Positions 5,796 through 5,844 of a stretch of DNA of 5,844 nucleotides are shown piece by piece. Under the pieces are notes generated by a model. The model worked only from the letters and a program-made list of their open reading frames with translations. It had not been told where the DNA came from and searched no databases. The DNA comes from Pseudomonadota bacterium. Lineage in GTDB: Bacteria > Pseudomonadota > Alphaproteobacteria > Acetobacterales > Acetobacteraceae. The stretch spans positions 1 through 5,844 of the forward strand of contig JAKCCP010000189.1 of assembly GCA_021841985.1 (NCBI GenBank), given 5' to 3'. Positions within the stretch are counted from its first letter, which is position 1. Every line of letters starts with the position of its first letter. A program made the position numbers and the translations under genes.

Positions 5796-5829
5796 GAACA
5801 GATCGTCACCCATGTGTCCGGTATGAACA
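5780..5829 (+). repeat. Right end (terminal repeat) of the IS481-type element
   Basis: Starting within the last codons of the transposase, the motif GTCACCCATGT occurs twice (5780-5790 and 5805-5815), followed by GTCCGGTATGAACA. IS481-type elements begin with TGT and end with ACA, so TGAACA (5824-5829) is the likely outer tip, with the doubled motif as internal transposase-binding sites. The matching left end is absent because that side was lost. The final 15 bases (5830-5844) would be flanking DNA. Confidence 0.55.
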
Positions 5830-5844
5830 ATGGAAAACTGGCGG

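Larger units (their letters stand above)
4555..5829. mobile_element. Mosaic of three truncated insertion sequences (IS630, IS21, IS481 types)
   Basis: Three fragments from different IS families abut without spacer DNA: an IS630-type transposase end (minus, about 4555-4767), an IS21-type istB piece (minus, about 4766-4993) and an IS481-type transposase lacking its N-terminus (plus, about 4989-5795) with its right terminal repeat. None retains both ends, so the whole is a decayed, rearranged remnant, probably built by nested insertion and deletion next to the tRNA-Arg gene. The left limit is set by where IS630 protein similarity fades and is approximate. Confidence 0.8.

Overview
The window looks like a chromosomal segment of a high-GC alphaproteobacterium, most likely from the Acetobacteraceae (Acidiphilium/Acidocella-like). 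This rests on the strong GC/GC3 bias, an alphaproteobacterial-type TatA, a perfect TTAA-N7-TTAA (CtrA-type) box and the kinds of insertion sequence present. The family assignment is an inference, not a database result.

Layout. Positions 1-660 (minus strand) hold the N-terminal 220 codons of an unidentified lipoprotein whose 3' end lies outside the window. A 388-bp intergenic region follows, with a CtrA-like box (744-758), an AT-rich patch with an inverted repeat and a possible promoter (932-970), and three 14-bp tandem repeats in the leader of the next gene. Positions 1049-1996 (plus) encode an exported, very glycine-rich PEP-CTERM protein whose body resembles the ALK-type glycine-rich domain. 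Positions 2078-2326 encode TatA of the twin-arginine translocase. Its stop codon overlaps the proposed GTG start of a COG0028-type thiamine-diphosphate enzyme (2323-4008), so these two genes probably form one transcription unit. A tRNA-Arg(CCG) gene lies at 4174-4250 and is followed by a probable intrinsic terminator.

Downstream of the tRNA the sequence turns into an insertion-sequence graveyard. Fragments of three unrelated families lie end to end: an IS630-type transposase C-terminal half (minus), an IS21-type istB fragment (minus) and an IS481-type transposase lacking its N-terminal region (plus), the last ending in a recognisable right terminal repeat near 5829. None is an intact element, so the last 1.3 kb is a recombination scar beside a tRNA gene.

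How the genes relate: only tatA and the ThDP enzyme show structural evidence of joint expression. The PEP-CTERM protein would need an exosortase encoded elsewhere, and TatA would need TatB/TatC encoded elsewhere. I see no clearly new multi-gene system. The most interesting items are the glycine-rich PEP-CTERM protein with its repeat-bearing leader, the CtrA-like box and the IS mosaic.
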